Assembly (NCBI RefSeq): GCF_029946505.1
Contig: NZ_JARZHG010000027.1
Location: 1-64,000, forward strand
Direction: 5' to 3'
From: Polyangium sp. y55x31
GTDB lineage: Bacteria; Myxococcota_A; Polyangia; Polyangiales; Polyangiaceae
Length of the DNA: 64,000 bases
The notes beneath the pieces were generated by a model. The model saw nothing but the letters and a program-made list of their open reading frames with translations. It made no database searches and was not told the origin of the DNA. The translations under genes were made by a program, and so were the position numbers. Of this stretch, positions 47,367 to 57,084 are shown piece after piece; within the stretch, counting starts at the first letter, position 1, and every line of letters begins with the position of its first letter.

Positions 47367-47948
47367 ATGCGCGTGATCGGCGGCTCGCTCGGCGGACGTA
47401 GGCTCGTCGCCCCGTCGGGGCACGCCACACGGCCGACGAGCGATCGCGTGCGTGAGGCGCTCTTCAACGTGCTCGGCGACGTCTCGGGCGCGGCCGTGCT
47501 CGACCTCTACGCAGGCACGGGCGCGCTCGGGATCGAAGCGATCTCGCGTGGCGCGTCGCGCGTGGTCTTCGTCGAGAACGGCCGCCCCGCGCTCGCGGCG
47601 CTCCGGCAAAACCTCGCGTCGCTCGGAATCGAAGCCGCTTGCCGGGTGATCACGCAGCCGGTCACGCGCGCGCTCGCGTCGCTCTCGCCCTTCGGCCCCT
47701 TCGAGCTCATCCTGCTCGATCCGCCCTATGCCGCGCTCGCGGAGGCCGCGCGCGTGCTCGATGCGATCGCGGCCGAGACGTCGAACCTCGCGGCGCCCGG
47801 GGCGCGCGTCGTGCTCGAACACGCGAGCCGCGACGCCGCGCCGAAGCCCGGTCGCCTCGTCCTCGACGAGACGCGAATCTACGGAGATACCGCGATCTCC
47901 TTGTACACGCGCGCGGAGGACGTTCCCTCCGGGGCCGCGGATGGGTAA
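47367..47948 (+). CDS. rsmD: 16S rRNA (guanine966-N2)-methyltransferase
   Basis: Methylates G966 of 16S rRNA. The 193-residue enzyme starts MRVIGGSLGGRRL, then TRPTSDRVREALFNVL, the SAM-binding motif VLDLYAGTGALGIEAISRGA, and the catalytic DPPY in LILLDPPYAAL. Order and lengths match RsmD throughout. It starts 37 bases after the PEGA protein stop on the same strand. Confidence 0.94.
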   Translation: MRVIGGSLGGRRLVAPSGHATRPTSDRVREALFNVLGDVSGAAVLDLYAGTGALGIEAISRGASRVVFVENGRPALAALRQNLASLGIEAACRVITQPVTRALASLSPFGPFELILLDPPYAALAEAARVLDAIAAETSNLAAPGARVVLEHASRDAAPKPGRLVLDETRIYGDTAISLYTRAEDVPSGAADG

Positions 47949-47970
47949 GGTATCGCCTCACCCCAAAGCC

Positions 47971-48327
47971 ATGAGCACGACCTCGATGAAACCCTTCGCT
48001 TCCCCGAAAGGCAAAGGCCCGGCCTCTCCGCTCCTCGCGGCGATCTTCGTGGCGCTGCTCTGCGGCGCCTCGGCGTGCGCCTCCGAGGAGGGCACGACGC
48101 CCACGTGCAACCTGGACGTCGACGGGAACGGGCACATCGACAACGTCGACAACGGCTGCAACCCGTTCGCCACCTGCATCGTCAACGGCAAGGTCTCGCC
48201 CCCGGCCGAGTGCTGCAAGGACCTGCAGGGCTACGATCTCCAGGCCTGCCTCTACGGCTACGGCGCCGGGCCCGAGCCGAGCGGAGGCGCGGGCGGCGGC
48301 GGCGGCAGCGGCGGCGGCGGCAACTAG
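47971..48327 (+). CDS. Short Cys-containing lipoprotein, unknown
   Basis: A 118-residue lipoprotein: signal with PLLAAIFVALLCGASAC (lipobox Cys about 36), then a domain with spaced Cys residues in CNLDVDGNGHIDNVDNGC, FATCIVNGK and ECCKDLQGYDLQACL, and a Gly-rich tail. The DVDGNGHID segment looks like an EF-hand or dockerin-type calcium loop. It sits between rsmD and truA. Confidence 0.6.
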   Translation: MSTTSMKPFASPKGKGPASPLLAAIFVALLCGASACASEEGTTPTCNLDVDGNGHIDNVDNGCNPFATCIVNGKVSPPAECCKDLQGYDLQACLYGYGAGPEPSGGAGGGGGSGGGGN

Positions 48328-48343
48328 CCACGCAACCCTTTCC

Positions 48344-49177
48344 ATGAACGAGCCCGCTGACGAGGGCGGCCCGAGCCCTCTGCCCGACGGCATTCTCCTC
48401 ACCGTCGCCTACGACGGCCGCACCTTCTCGGGCTTCGCGCACCAGCCCGATCAACGCACGATCGCCGGCGAGCTGCTCGCCGCGCTGCGCGCCCTCGACC
48501 CCACGATCCGCGAGATCCGCGGCGCGAGCCGCACCGACGCGGGCGTGCACGCCTTCGGCCAGCGCGTCGCATTCGATCCATCACGCGTGGTGCCGCCGCG
48601 CGGATGGGTGCTCGGCACGGCGAGGCATTTGCCGAAGGAGATCGCGGTGCGCCGCGCGTCGCTCGTGCCGCGTGGATTCACGCCGCGGTTCGCGAGCAAG
48701 GGCAAGCGCTACCGGTATCTGCTCTTGCGCGACCTCGTGCGGGATCCGTTCCTCGAAGGTCGCGTTTGGCGCGTCGAGCAGATGAAGGACGATGCAGCCA
48801 TCACGCGCGCGGCGGCCGAGGCGAGCCTCGCGGTCGGCACGCACGATTTTGCCGCGTTCCGATCCGCCGCGGATCCGCGGGAGAACACGGTGCGCACGCT
48901 CCGGCGCGTGTCGGTGGAGGTCGACCGGGACGATCCACGCCTCGTGCGAATCGAGGTCGAGGGCGACGCGTTCATGCACAACATGGTGCGCATCCTCGTG
49001 GGGACGTTCGTGGACGTCGCGCGCGAGCGGCTCGCGCCCGGCGCCGTGTCGCGCGCGCTCGCCTCGAAGCGCCGGCAGGACGCGGGCATCACCGCGCCGC
49101 CGGATGGGCTGTACCTGGTCTCGGTGACGCTCGCCAACGAGGGGCGGGAGGCGTGGCCGAGCGAGGTGGGGGCGTAA
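48344..49177 (+). CDS. truA: tRNA pseudouridine38-40 synthase
   Basis: Isomerises uridines 38-40 in the anticodon stem-loop of many tRNAs. The 277-residue enzyme has VAYDGRTFSGFAHQP, the catalytic Asp65 in GASRTDAGVHA, the SKGKRYRYLL segment, and FMHNMVRILVGTFVDVA. The N-terminal 14 residues are a non-conserved Pro/Glu extension. The stop lies 75 bases before the htrA start. Confidence 0.95.
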   Translation: MNEPADEGGPSPLPDGILLTVAYDGRTFSGFAHQPDQRTIAGELLAALRALDPTIREIRGASRTDAGVHAFGQRVAFDPSRVVPPRGWVLGTARHLPKEIAVRRASLVPRGFTPRFASKGKRYRYLLLRDLVRDPFLEGRVWRVEQMKDDAAITRAAAEASLAVGTHDFAAFRSAADPRENTVRTLRRVSVEVDRDDPRLVRIEVEGDAFMHNMVRILVGTFVDVARERLAPGAVSRALASKRRQDAGITAPPDGLYLVSVTLANEGREAWPSEVGA

Positions 49178-49252
49178 ATCGCACGCGTCTTCCGCGTGCC
49201 ATCGTGGCCCCTCGAGAGCCATAATCGAACCCCTGCCTTCCTCGGAGGAACG

Positions 49253-50635
49253 ATGCGCCCTCGCTGCATGCTCGCCTCGATGCTGGTCATGGCCGGGCTC
49301 GGCTCGCTCTCTTCGGTCGCTTCCGCGCAAGCCGCGCCGCCGCGCCCGAAGGCCCCACCGCCGCCCGCGCTCCCCACGCCCGCGCGAGGTTTGCCCTCGG
49401 CGGCCGAGGTGCGCGCGCTCGGCGATACGTTCGTCGCGGTCGCCGAGAAGACGAGCCCGGCCGTCGTGCAGATCGACGTGACGGTCTCGAGCGGCGACAG
49501 CTCCGCGGGCCGCTGGTTTCGCGCCGACGCGACGACGCGTGGCATGGGCTCGGGCGTGATCTTCTCGGCCGACGGCGCGATCCTCACGAACAACCACGTC
49601 ATCGAGGACGCGCGCGCCATCAACGTGCGCCTCAAGGACGGACGCACCTTGCCCGCGCGCGTGGCCGGCCGTGATCCCGCGACCGACCTCGCCGTGCTCC
49701 GCGTCGACGCGACGAACCTGCCCGTCGCGTCGTTCGCCGACAGCGACGCCGCGCGTGTCGGCGAGTGGGTCGTGGCGATCGGATCACCGTTCGGCCTCGG
49801 GCACACGGTGACGACCGGCGTGCTCAGCGCGAAGGGCCGCGGCGGCGTGGGGATGAACGCGATCGAGGACTATCTGCAGACGGACGCGAGCATCAACCCG
49901 GGCAACTCCGGCGGTCCACTCGTGAACCTCGACGGCCAGGTGCTCGGCATCAACACGATGATCGTGAGCAAGGGCCAGGGCATCGGTTTGGCCGTGCCGT
50001 CGAACATCGCGCGTCGCGTGGCCACGCAGATCTTGAAGACAGGGAAGGTGATGCGCGCCTGGATCGGCATCGGGATCCAGGACCTCACGCCGCAGCTCGC
50101 GGCCGAGATCCCGAACGCGCCGACCGCGGGCGCGCTCGTGAACACCGTGGTCGCCGGCGGGCCCGCGCAGAAGGCGCACCTCGAACCCGGCGACATCGTC
50201 ACGAAGATCGGCGCGCGCACGATCGCCGACGCGCAGGACGTGATCCGCGAGCTCTTCCTGCACGACGACGGCGAGGTCCTCGCGATGGAAGTGATCCGCA
50301 GCGGCAAGCGCTACCAGACGAAGGTGACGCTCGAAGCGAAGAGCGAATCGTCGCCGCCGGCGCTCCCGGTCGAGCGGAAAGCGTCGAGCCCGCAGGGCCT
50401 CGGGATCACGCTGCGGGACATGGAGGGCGACGCCGGGAGCACGCTCGCGCAGATCGTGGCCGTGTCGCCGGATTCGCCGGCGGATCGGGCGGGGCTCAAG
50501 CGTGGTGACGTGGTGCTCGAGGCGGACTTCGCGCGGCTGCCGACGTCGGCGGACGTGCAGAAGGCGGCGCAGGACGGGCGGCTCCTCCTGCGGGTTCGTC
50601 GCGACAAGGCGACGTTCTACACGGCCGTCCGTTAG
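49253..50635 (+). CDS. HtrA/DegP-family periplasmic serine protease
   Basis: A 460-residue chymotrypsin-like protease with a signal peptide (ends VASAQAA) and a Pro-rich linker. The triad is His115 (TNNHVIE), Asp145 (ATDLAVL) and Ser219 (PGNSGGPL). PDZ1 (about 280-365) contains IGIGIQDLTPQLA, and PDZ2 (about 375-455) contains AVSPDSPADRAGLKRGDVVL. Two PDZ domains match the DegP/DegQ layout, with a role in envelope protein quality control. GGAGG precedes the ATG. Its stop codon forms the first three bases of a 126-bp palindrome. Confidence 0.93.
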   Translation: MRPRCMLASMLVMAGLGSLSSVASAQAAPPRPKAPPPPALPTPARGLPSAAEVRALGDTFVAVAEKTSPAVVQIDVTVSSGDSSAGRWFRADATTRGMGSGVIFSADGAILTNNHVIEDARAINVRLKDGRTLPARVAGRDPATDLAVLRVDATNLPVASFADSDAARVGEWVVAIGSPFGLGHTVTTGVLSAKGRGGVGMNAIEDYLQTDASINPGNSGGPLVNLDGQVLGINTMIVSKGQGIGLAVPSNIARRVATQILKTGKVMRAWIGIGIQDLTPQLAAEIPNAPTAGALVNTVVAGGPAQKAHLEPGDIVTKIGARTIADAQDVIRELFLHDDGEVLAMEVIRSGKRYQTKVTLEAKSESSPPALPVERKASSPQGLGITLRDMEGDAGSTLAQIVAVSPDSPADRAGLKRGDVVLEADFARLPTSADVQKAAQDGRLLLRVRRDKATFYTAVR

Positions 50636-50758
50636 CAGGCTGTTGATAAACTTGCTGCGCGCCCTGGATCGTCGGTCGTCGTCCTCGGAATACGCCTGTA
50701 TTCCTGCGTCCTCCTCCCTAGCTCCAGGGCGCTCGCGGCGTTTCTCAACAGCCTGTTA
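50633..50758. repeat. 126-bp near-palindromic element between convergent genes
   Basis: The sequence is symmetrical around 50695.5. The outer arms (50633-50651 and 50740-50758) match at 17 of 19 positions, the middle arms (50661-50668 and 50723-50730) perfectly over GCCCTGGA and a few flanking bases, and the core GGAATAC-GCCT-GTATTCC is a perfect 7-bp stem. There is no insertion or deletion between the arms. It starts on the htrA stop codon and ends two bases before the convergent kinase stop. As RNA it folds into one long hairpin in either direction and could end both transcripts. It looks like a dispersed palindromic unit or a miniature transposable element; a copy search is needed. Confidence 0.8.
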
Positions 50759-50760
50759 GA

Positions 50761-52356
50761 TCAGAGGTCGCTGCCCATCTTGCGGCCGCCGCCGGTCGAC
50801 GTGGTCGTCGGCGTGGGCGTCGGCTTCTTCGTGGTGCCCGTGCCCGTGCCGAGCGGCGCCGTGCTGCTCGTACGCGCGCCCGTCGGGAGTGGCCCACCGA
50901 CCCCGACCGGCGGCGTCGCCGTGCCGACCGCCGCCGTGTTCGTCTCGGCCGGCGTCGGTGCTTCCTCCGTAGCTGTCGGCGTGGGCGTCGGCGCGAGCGT
51001 CGGCGTGGGCGTCGGCATCGGCGGGGGCGTCGTCGCCGCGGCTTGTGTGGTCACGGCCGGCGGCGTCGTGACGGCGGGTTTGTCGAGTACGAACTTCCAG
51101 ACGATGAGCCCGCTCGCCGCGACGAGCAACGTGCCGAGCAGGCCGATCGCGATCATCGCGCCGTTGCCGCTCTTCTGCGGCACGCCTGCGACCGTGAGCC
51201 CCGCGTGCGACATGCCGAGGTTCGGGTGCGACATGCCGAGGTTCGTCCCCGGGATGGGCTGCATCGGCTGCTGACCCATGACCATCGGGTTCTGCTGGCT
51301 CATGCGCGGATCGAACGTGCCAGGGATGCCCCCGCCGACGAGCGGACCCTGCTGGCTCATGCGCGGGTCGAACCCCGCGGGCAAACCGAGCGGCCCCGTG
51401 CCGACGAGCGGGTTCTGCTGGCTCATGCGCGGGTCGAAGCCCATGCCTTGCATGCCCGGCTGGATCGTGGGGATGCGGCCCGCGCTGAGTTCGGGTCCGG
51501 CCGGATTCGCCATCATCCACTGCGCGACGGCCGCCTGGAACTCGCGCGCCGTCTGGAAGCGGATGTTCGCGTCGCGGATCATGGCCTTCGCGATGATCGC
51601 GGCGAAGCCCGGGTCGAGGTTCGGCACGACGAGCTCAGCCGGGTCGGGCGACTCGAGCGCGATCTTGAAGACGAGCTCGTTGAACGTCTGCGCCTGGAAG
51701 GGAAGGCGACCCGTGATCGCCTGGTACATGACCACGCCGACCGAGTAGAGGTCGCTGCGCGCGTCGATCTTGCCGCCCCGCGCCTGCTCCGGCGACATGT
51801 AGTAGGGCGTGCCCATGACCGCGCCGGTCTTGGTCATGCTCATGTCGGTGTCGAGCGCGGAGAACTTCGACACGCCGAAGTCGAGGATCTTGACGAAGTC
51901 GCGCTGGTTCTTGTTGTTGATCAGGTAGACGTTGTCGGGCTTGAGATCGCGATGGACGATCCCCGCGTCGTGCGCGGCCGCGAGCCCTTCGAGCAGGCCG
52001 TGGATGAGCGGCGCGAGCTCGACCGGCGTGAGGCGCTTTCGCTTCTTGATGCGATCGCCGAGGCTCTGGCCGTCGAGGAACTCCATGACCATGAAGCGCT
52101 CGCCGGTCGGCAAGTTGCCGAGGTCGAGCACCTCGACGATGTGCTCGGAGCCGATGCGACCCGCGGCCTGCGCCTCGCGCTCGAAGCGCTGGACGACGTC
52201 CTCCTTGCCCGAGACGGACGCGTGCAGGACCTTGATGGCCACGCGGCGATGGATGCGCTCGTTCTCGCCCTCGTAGACCGCGCCCATGCCGCCCTGCCCG
52301 AGGAGCCGGAGGATGCGGTACTTGCCTTCGATGATGTTGCCGGGCTGAAGCGTCAT
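50761..52356 (-). CDS. Membrane Ser/Thr protein kinase with repeat linker
   Basis: A 531-residue kinase. Catalytic residues are intact: Gly-loop GQGGMGAVYEG, Lys42 in VAIKVL, Glu61, HRDLKPDN (Asp137), DFG (159-161) and MSPEQ. The juxtamembrane region (285-390) has three near-identical FDPRMSQQ(N/G)P repeats (starting about 308, 329, 348) and paired NLGMSH units. One membrane helix (about 400-421) leads to a Thr/Pro-rich periplasmic tail ending GGGRKMGSDL. It lies directly downstream of a pseudokinase that aligns with it without gaps over the first 150 residues. Confidence 0.92.
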   Translation of the reverse strand: MTLQPGNIIEGKYRILRLLGQGGMGAVYEGENERIHRRVAIKVLHASVSGKEDVVQRFEREAQAAGRIGSEHIVEVLDLGNLPTGERFMVMEFLDGQSLGDRIKKRKRLTPVELAPLIHGLLEGLAAAHDAGIVHRDLKPDNVYLINNKNQRDFVKILDFGVSKFSALDTDMSMTKTGAVMGTPYYMSPEQARGGKIDARSDLYSVGVVMYQAITGRLPFQAQTFNELVFKIALESPDPAELVVPNLDPGFAAIIAKAMIRDANIRFQTAREFQAAVAQWMMANPAGPELSAGRIPTIQPGMQGMGFDPRMSQQNPLVGTGPLGLPAGFDPRMSQQGPLVGGGIPGTFDPRMSQQNPMVMGQQPMQPIPGTNLGMSHPNLGMSHAGLTVAGVPQKSGNGAMIAIGLLGTLLVAASGLIVWKFVLDKPAVTTPPAVTTQAAATTPPPMPTPTPTLAPTPTPTATEEAPTPAETNTAAVGTATPPVGVGGPLPTGARTSSTAPLGTGTGTTKKPTPTPTTTSTGGGRKMGSDL

Positions 52357-52420
52357 CGACTGCCTTATCGGGTCGGGAGAAAGATCAGGAGACGGGTCCG
52401 GAGCGCGCGGAGGCGTTTCA

Positions 52421-52450
52421 TCATAACGCGCCGAAGGCGCATGGAGTCGA
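52421..52450 (-). promoter_or_regulatory. Possible promoter of the downstream kinase
   Basis: In the 141-bp gap between the pseudokinase and kinase genes, the minus strand has TATGAT (52421-52426), five of six -10 positions. It lies 18 bases downstream of TCGACT (52445-52450), a partial -35 match. A small GCGCC-TTC-GGCGC hairpin lies between them. If real, the kinase can be transcribed separately from the pseudokinase. Confidence 0.35.
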
Positions 52451-52497
52451 GTTCCTGACGGCCGGTCGGAGGGCCTCGCGCGATCCCAGAGCCGCGC

Positions 52498-53973
<1,476 letters not shown>

Positions 53974-54102
53974 CGACCAGCCCCACACCCCGTGAGCGAC
54001 CAGAGCCACCCTACCACGGCGTCGAAATTGTGCGCCTGCACATGCACCAACTCCTTTGATTTCCTTGGATTTTGTCGGTCGACTGGTAAGTGTCGTGCTC
54101 AC

Positions 54103-54122
54103 CCCTAGACGAGCGGCTAGGG
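54103..54122. promoter_or_regulatory. Dyad CCCTAG-N8-CTAGGG before the DUF1343 gene
   Basis: A perfect 6-bp inverted repeat (54103-54108 and 54117-54122) with an 8-base spacer lies 19 bases before the GTG at 54141, between the divergent pseudokinase and DUF1343 genes. The stretch 54040-54090 next to it is markedly more A+T-rich than the surroundings, as expected for a promoter region. It is an operator candidate only. Confidence 0.3.
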
Positions 54123-54140
54123 CCGGAGTACGGCCGGAAA

Positions 54141-55343
54141 GTGCTCGTAGGACTTGATCGGCTCCCTCGCCTCCCTTCGGTCACCTCCCGCCTGAACCGC
54201 TCGCGATTCGGCGTGCTCGCGCATCCGGCCAGCGTGGATCGGGGCATCGAGCATATCGGCGACGTGCTCGCCCGCATCGGCGCCAAGCCCGCGCTCTTCT
54301 TCGGACCCGAGCACGGCTACGGCGGCGAGGCCCAGGACATGGTCGACGTGCCGCACGCGCGCGACAAGCGCACCGGCGCGCCGATCATCAGCCTCTACGG
54401 CGATCGTTTCGAGGACCTCTCGCCACGGCCCGAGCACCTCGCGTCGATCGACCTCCTGCTCATCGATCTCGCCGACGTCGGCGCCCGGTACTACACGTTC
54501 GTCTGGACCGCGCTGCTCGCCGTGCGCGCCGCGGCCAAGGCCGGCGTGCCGGTGATCCTGCTCGATCGTCCGAACCCGATCACGGGTTCGCGCCGCACGG
54601 TCGAAGGCCGCTCGCAGGCGCCGGGTTTCCTCTCGTTCGTGGGCCTCGAGCCCATTCCGGTACGTCACTCGCTCACGATCGGCGAGGCCGTGGCGCTCTT
54701 CGCGCGCCGCGAGGGCATCCCGCTCGGCGACGCGCTCTCGATCGTGACCGTGGAGGGCTGGGATCGCGAGAAGTACGCGGACACGTGGGACCGGCCGTTC
54801 GTGATGCCCTCGCCGAACATGCCGACGTGCTGCACGGCGATGGTGTACCCGGGCGGCTGCTTGATCGAGGGGACCAACCTCTCCGAGGGGCGCGGCACGA
54901 CGCGTCCGTTCGAGATCATCGGCGCGCCGTGGATCGACGGGCATCAGCTCGCGCAGGGGCTCAGGGCGACGGGCCTGCAAGGGTTCGTCGCGCGACCTCT
55001 CACGTTCCGCCCGACGTTCCAGAAGCACGCGGGACAGATCTGCGGCGGCGTGCAGATCCACGTCGCGGATCGGATGTCGTTCCGCCCGGTCGCCACGTAC
55101 ACCGCGCTCGTCGCGCTGGCGCGCCGGCAGAACCCGCAGAGCTTCGCGTTCCGCACCGAGCGGTACGAATACATCGACACGATCCCCGCGTTCGATCTGC
55201 TCACGGGATCGGATCAGGCGCGGCGCGCGATCGAGGCGGGCGAGGACGCGCGTTCGATCGCCGAGTTCGTGTCGACGGCGGATCCGACCTGGCCGGACGT
55301 GACGGCCGAGGCGAGCGCGGCCCTGCAAGAAGCGGCGATCTGA
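54141..55343 (+). CDS. DUF1343 / NamZ-like exo-muramidase family protein
   Basis: A 400-residue protein of the DUF1343 family, whose studied members (NamZ) release N-acetylmuramic acid from peptidoglycan ends. Family marks are GLDRLPRL near the start, FFGPEHGYGGEAQDM, DVGARYYTFVWT, LLDRPNPI, CLIEGTNLSEGRGTTRPFE and a late RPTFQKHAG. A GTG at 54141 gives the family-like start; an upstream in-frame GTG at 54090 is possible. No signal peptide is visible with either start, so a cytoplasmic cell-wall-recycling role is more likely than secretion. Confidence 0.82.
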   Translation: MLVGLDRLPRLPSVTSRLNRSRFGVLAHPASVDRGIEHIGDVLARIGAKPALFFGPEHGYGGEAQDMVDVPHARDKRTGAPIISLYGDRFEDLSPRPEHLASIDLLLIDLADVGARYYTFVWTALLAVRAAAKAGVPVILLDRPNPITGSRRTVEGRSQAPGFLSFVGLEPIPVRHSLTIGEAVALFARREGIPLGDALSIVTVEGWDREKYADTWDRPFVMPSPNMPTCCTAMVYPGGCLIEGTNLSEGRGTTRPFEIIGAPWIDGHQLAQGLRATGLQGFVARPLTFRPTFQKHAGQICGGVQIHVADRMSFRPVATYTALVALARRQNPQSFAFRTERYEYIDTIPAFDLLTGSDQARRAIEAGEDARSIAEFVSTADPTWPDVTAEASAALQEAAI

Positions 55344-55426
55344 GCACGGTCGGCGACGGGCGCGCGCCTACCTGCGGTGCATTTTTGGCGCTACGCTGGA
55401 GCGTCGACCGAGGAGGCCCACCTGCA

Positions 55427-56071
55427 ATGATCACCGAGCCGGTCACGAAGGCGCTCGCAGGGTTCGACGAGGGGATCCGGAAAGACGCAGCCGCGTTCGT
55501 TCACGCATTCTGCAAAGATCTGCTCATCGACGTGTCGATCTTCTCTGCGGAGGATCTGATCACGGCCGTCGAGGAGGCGGTGAACGCAGCGTCGGGTCGC
55601 GCGTCGTCGCCGGTGTTCATGGAACGCCTGCGCAGCATGCTGCTCGGTTATTTGCACGAGCGGATGGTCGATCTCTCGCGTGACGGATTGATCTTGCCGA
55701 CCGGCATCGACGGCGCGCGTTTCGCGACGCTCTTGAACGAGCTCGAGCGGACCTTCGGCGTGCTGCCCGCGCCCGAGGTGAGCGTGTACGTCTACGGGGT
55801 CATCGACAATCGCAGCGGTCGCATGTTCGAGGTGGAGCTGCCGGGTCGAAAGGTGCAGCCGGAGACGACGCTGGATCCGAGCGAAGGTCCGCTCGGGCAA
55901 CATCGCGATCGCGATGCGCTCGCGACGTTGCGTGAGGCGCTCACGTCGGGGCGCGTCGGGGTGAACGAGTCGAGCTCGGGCTCGCAGAAGCGCGTGCCGC
56001 TCGCGGCGTTCGCGCGCGTGCTGGAGAGTGGTCCGATGCTCGAAGTGATCGGACCGATGTCGGTGCGCTGA
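55427..56071 (+). CDS. Hypothetical protein
   Basis: A 214-residue soluble protein, not recognised. The N-terminal half is helical and acidic (AVEEAVNAASG, LLNELERTFGVL). The middle has a strand run VSVYVYGVIDNRSGRMFEVELPG, and the C-terminal part is mixed. AGGAGG precedes the ATG. It has no close partner; the downstream acetyltransferase gene is convergent. Confidence 0.6.
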   Translation: MITEPVTKALAGFDEGIRKDAAAFVHAFCKDLLIDVSIFSAEDLITAVEEAVNAASGRASSPVFMERLRSMLLGYLHERMVDLSRDGLILPTGIDGARFATLLNELERTFGVLPAPEVSVYVYGVIDNRSGRMFEVELPGRKVQPETTLDPSEGPLGQHRDRDALATLREALTSGRVGVNESSSGSQKRVPLAAFARVLESGPMLEVIGPMSVR

Positions 56072-56075
56072 GCTT

Positions 56076-57044
56076 TCAGATCACGCGATCGAGGTCGCCG
56101 TCGCCCCAGGCGTAGTACCAGCGGCGCGCGTCGAACACCGCGGGATCCATGCCCTCGCACGCGTGCACCTGGAAAGGTTTGCCCTCGCGCGGGAAAAACC
56201 CGGCGCGCCCGAGGCTCCGCGCGTGCGGGCCACGATCGTTGATCTGCGTGACGAGCGCCTCCGCGCCCGAGCTCGACGCGACGATCGAGAGCGCGTGGCC
56301 GAGATCGTCCGGATGCGCGACGAGATCGACGATGGCGACGCGCCGGCCCGCGTGTTCGAGCACGCAGAGGCCGAGGAGTTTGTCCCCGGAGAGGACGACG
56401 AAGGCGCGTTGCGCGCGGGAGGGGCACTCGACGAAGCGCCACGCGTAATGGGCAGCGTCGCGAACGGGCGTGACGAGGGTGTCGTCGACGGCGCGTTCGA
56501 AGATCCGATCGACGCGAGGATCACGGCCCTCGATCGGCACGAGGCGGCCGCCGCGGGCGACGATGCGGCCGAGAGGGCCGAGGACGCTCTGCAAGAGGCG
56601 CGGTCGCGCGAAGCGGCGTACGTGACAAACGACGCGCGCGCCGGCGCGCTCGAGGGCGCGGAGGTTGTGCGGTTCGGGCGGGCCGAACATGATCTCGACG
56701 CCCTCGGCGCGCATCCTTTCGAGCGAGGCGCGGTGCATCGCGGTGGCGATGCCGCGACGCCGGGCCGAGGGGCGCACGTAGCCGTCGCCGCCGATCGAGC
56801 CGAGACGCATGCGGCCGGCGATGAGCATGCGGCGCGGGAAGACCGAGGTGATCCCGAGCGGCTCGCCGCTCCGTTCGTCGCGGGCGATCACGGTCACGGC
56901 CCGCCCGTGCGGGTTCTGCTCGTAGAGCCAGGAGTACCTGCGCGCGACATCCGACCCGGGCAGGTGCTCGGAGAGCAAATGCAGCACGAAGTCGCGATGC
57001 CGTGCGTCGGCGCGTTCGATCAGAAAGCCTGGTGAAGTCGTCAC
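56076..57044 (-). CDS. GNAT-family acetyltransferase, two-domain
   Basis: A protein of about 322 residues with an N-terminal GNAT domain: beta strands to TSVFPRRMLIAG, then GGDGYVRPSARRRGIATAMHRASLERM, where RRRGIATAM is the acetyl-CoA loop. A second GNAT-like half (about 200-320, VVLSGDKLLGLCVLEHAG) seems to lack an acetyl-CoA loop, as in tandem-GNAT proteins where one half is inactive. The GTG at 57044 was chosen; a TTG at 57062 is also possible. It lies downstream of the VLCAD-like gene on the same strand. Confidence 0.7.
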   Translation of the reverse strand: MTTSPGFLIERADARHRDFVLHLLSEHLPGSDVARRYSWLYEQNPHGRAVTVIARDERSGEPLGITSVFPRRMLIAGRMRLGSIGGDGYVRPSARRRGIATAMHRASLERMRAEGVEIMFGPPEPHNLRALERAGARVVCHVRRFARPRLLQSVLGPLGRIVARGGRLVPIEGRDPRVDRIFERAVDDTLVTPVRDAAHYAWRFVECPSRAQRAFVVLSGDKLLGLCVLEHAGRRVAIVDLVAHPDDLGHALSIVASSSGAEALVTQINDRGPHARSLGRAGFFPREGKPFQVHACEGMDPAVFDARRWYYAWGDGDLDRVI

Positions 57045-57084
57045 GCGCGGGACGCGGTGCAAAGCACGCGCCCGATCGGCTGCG

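Noticed and set aside
52427-52444. GCGCC-TTC-GGCGC as a terminator of the pseudokinase gene
   Set aside because: There is no T-run on the minus strand after it, and it lies between the -10 and -35 boxes of a possible promoter.
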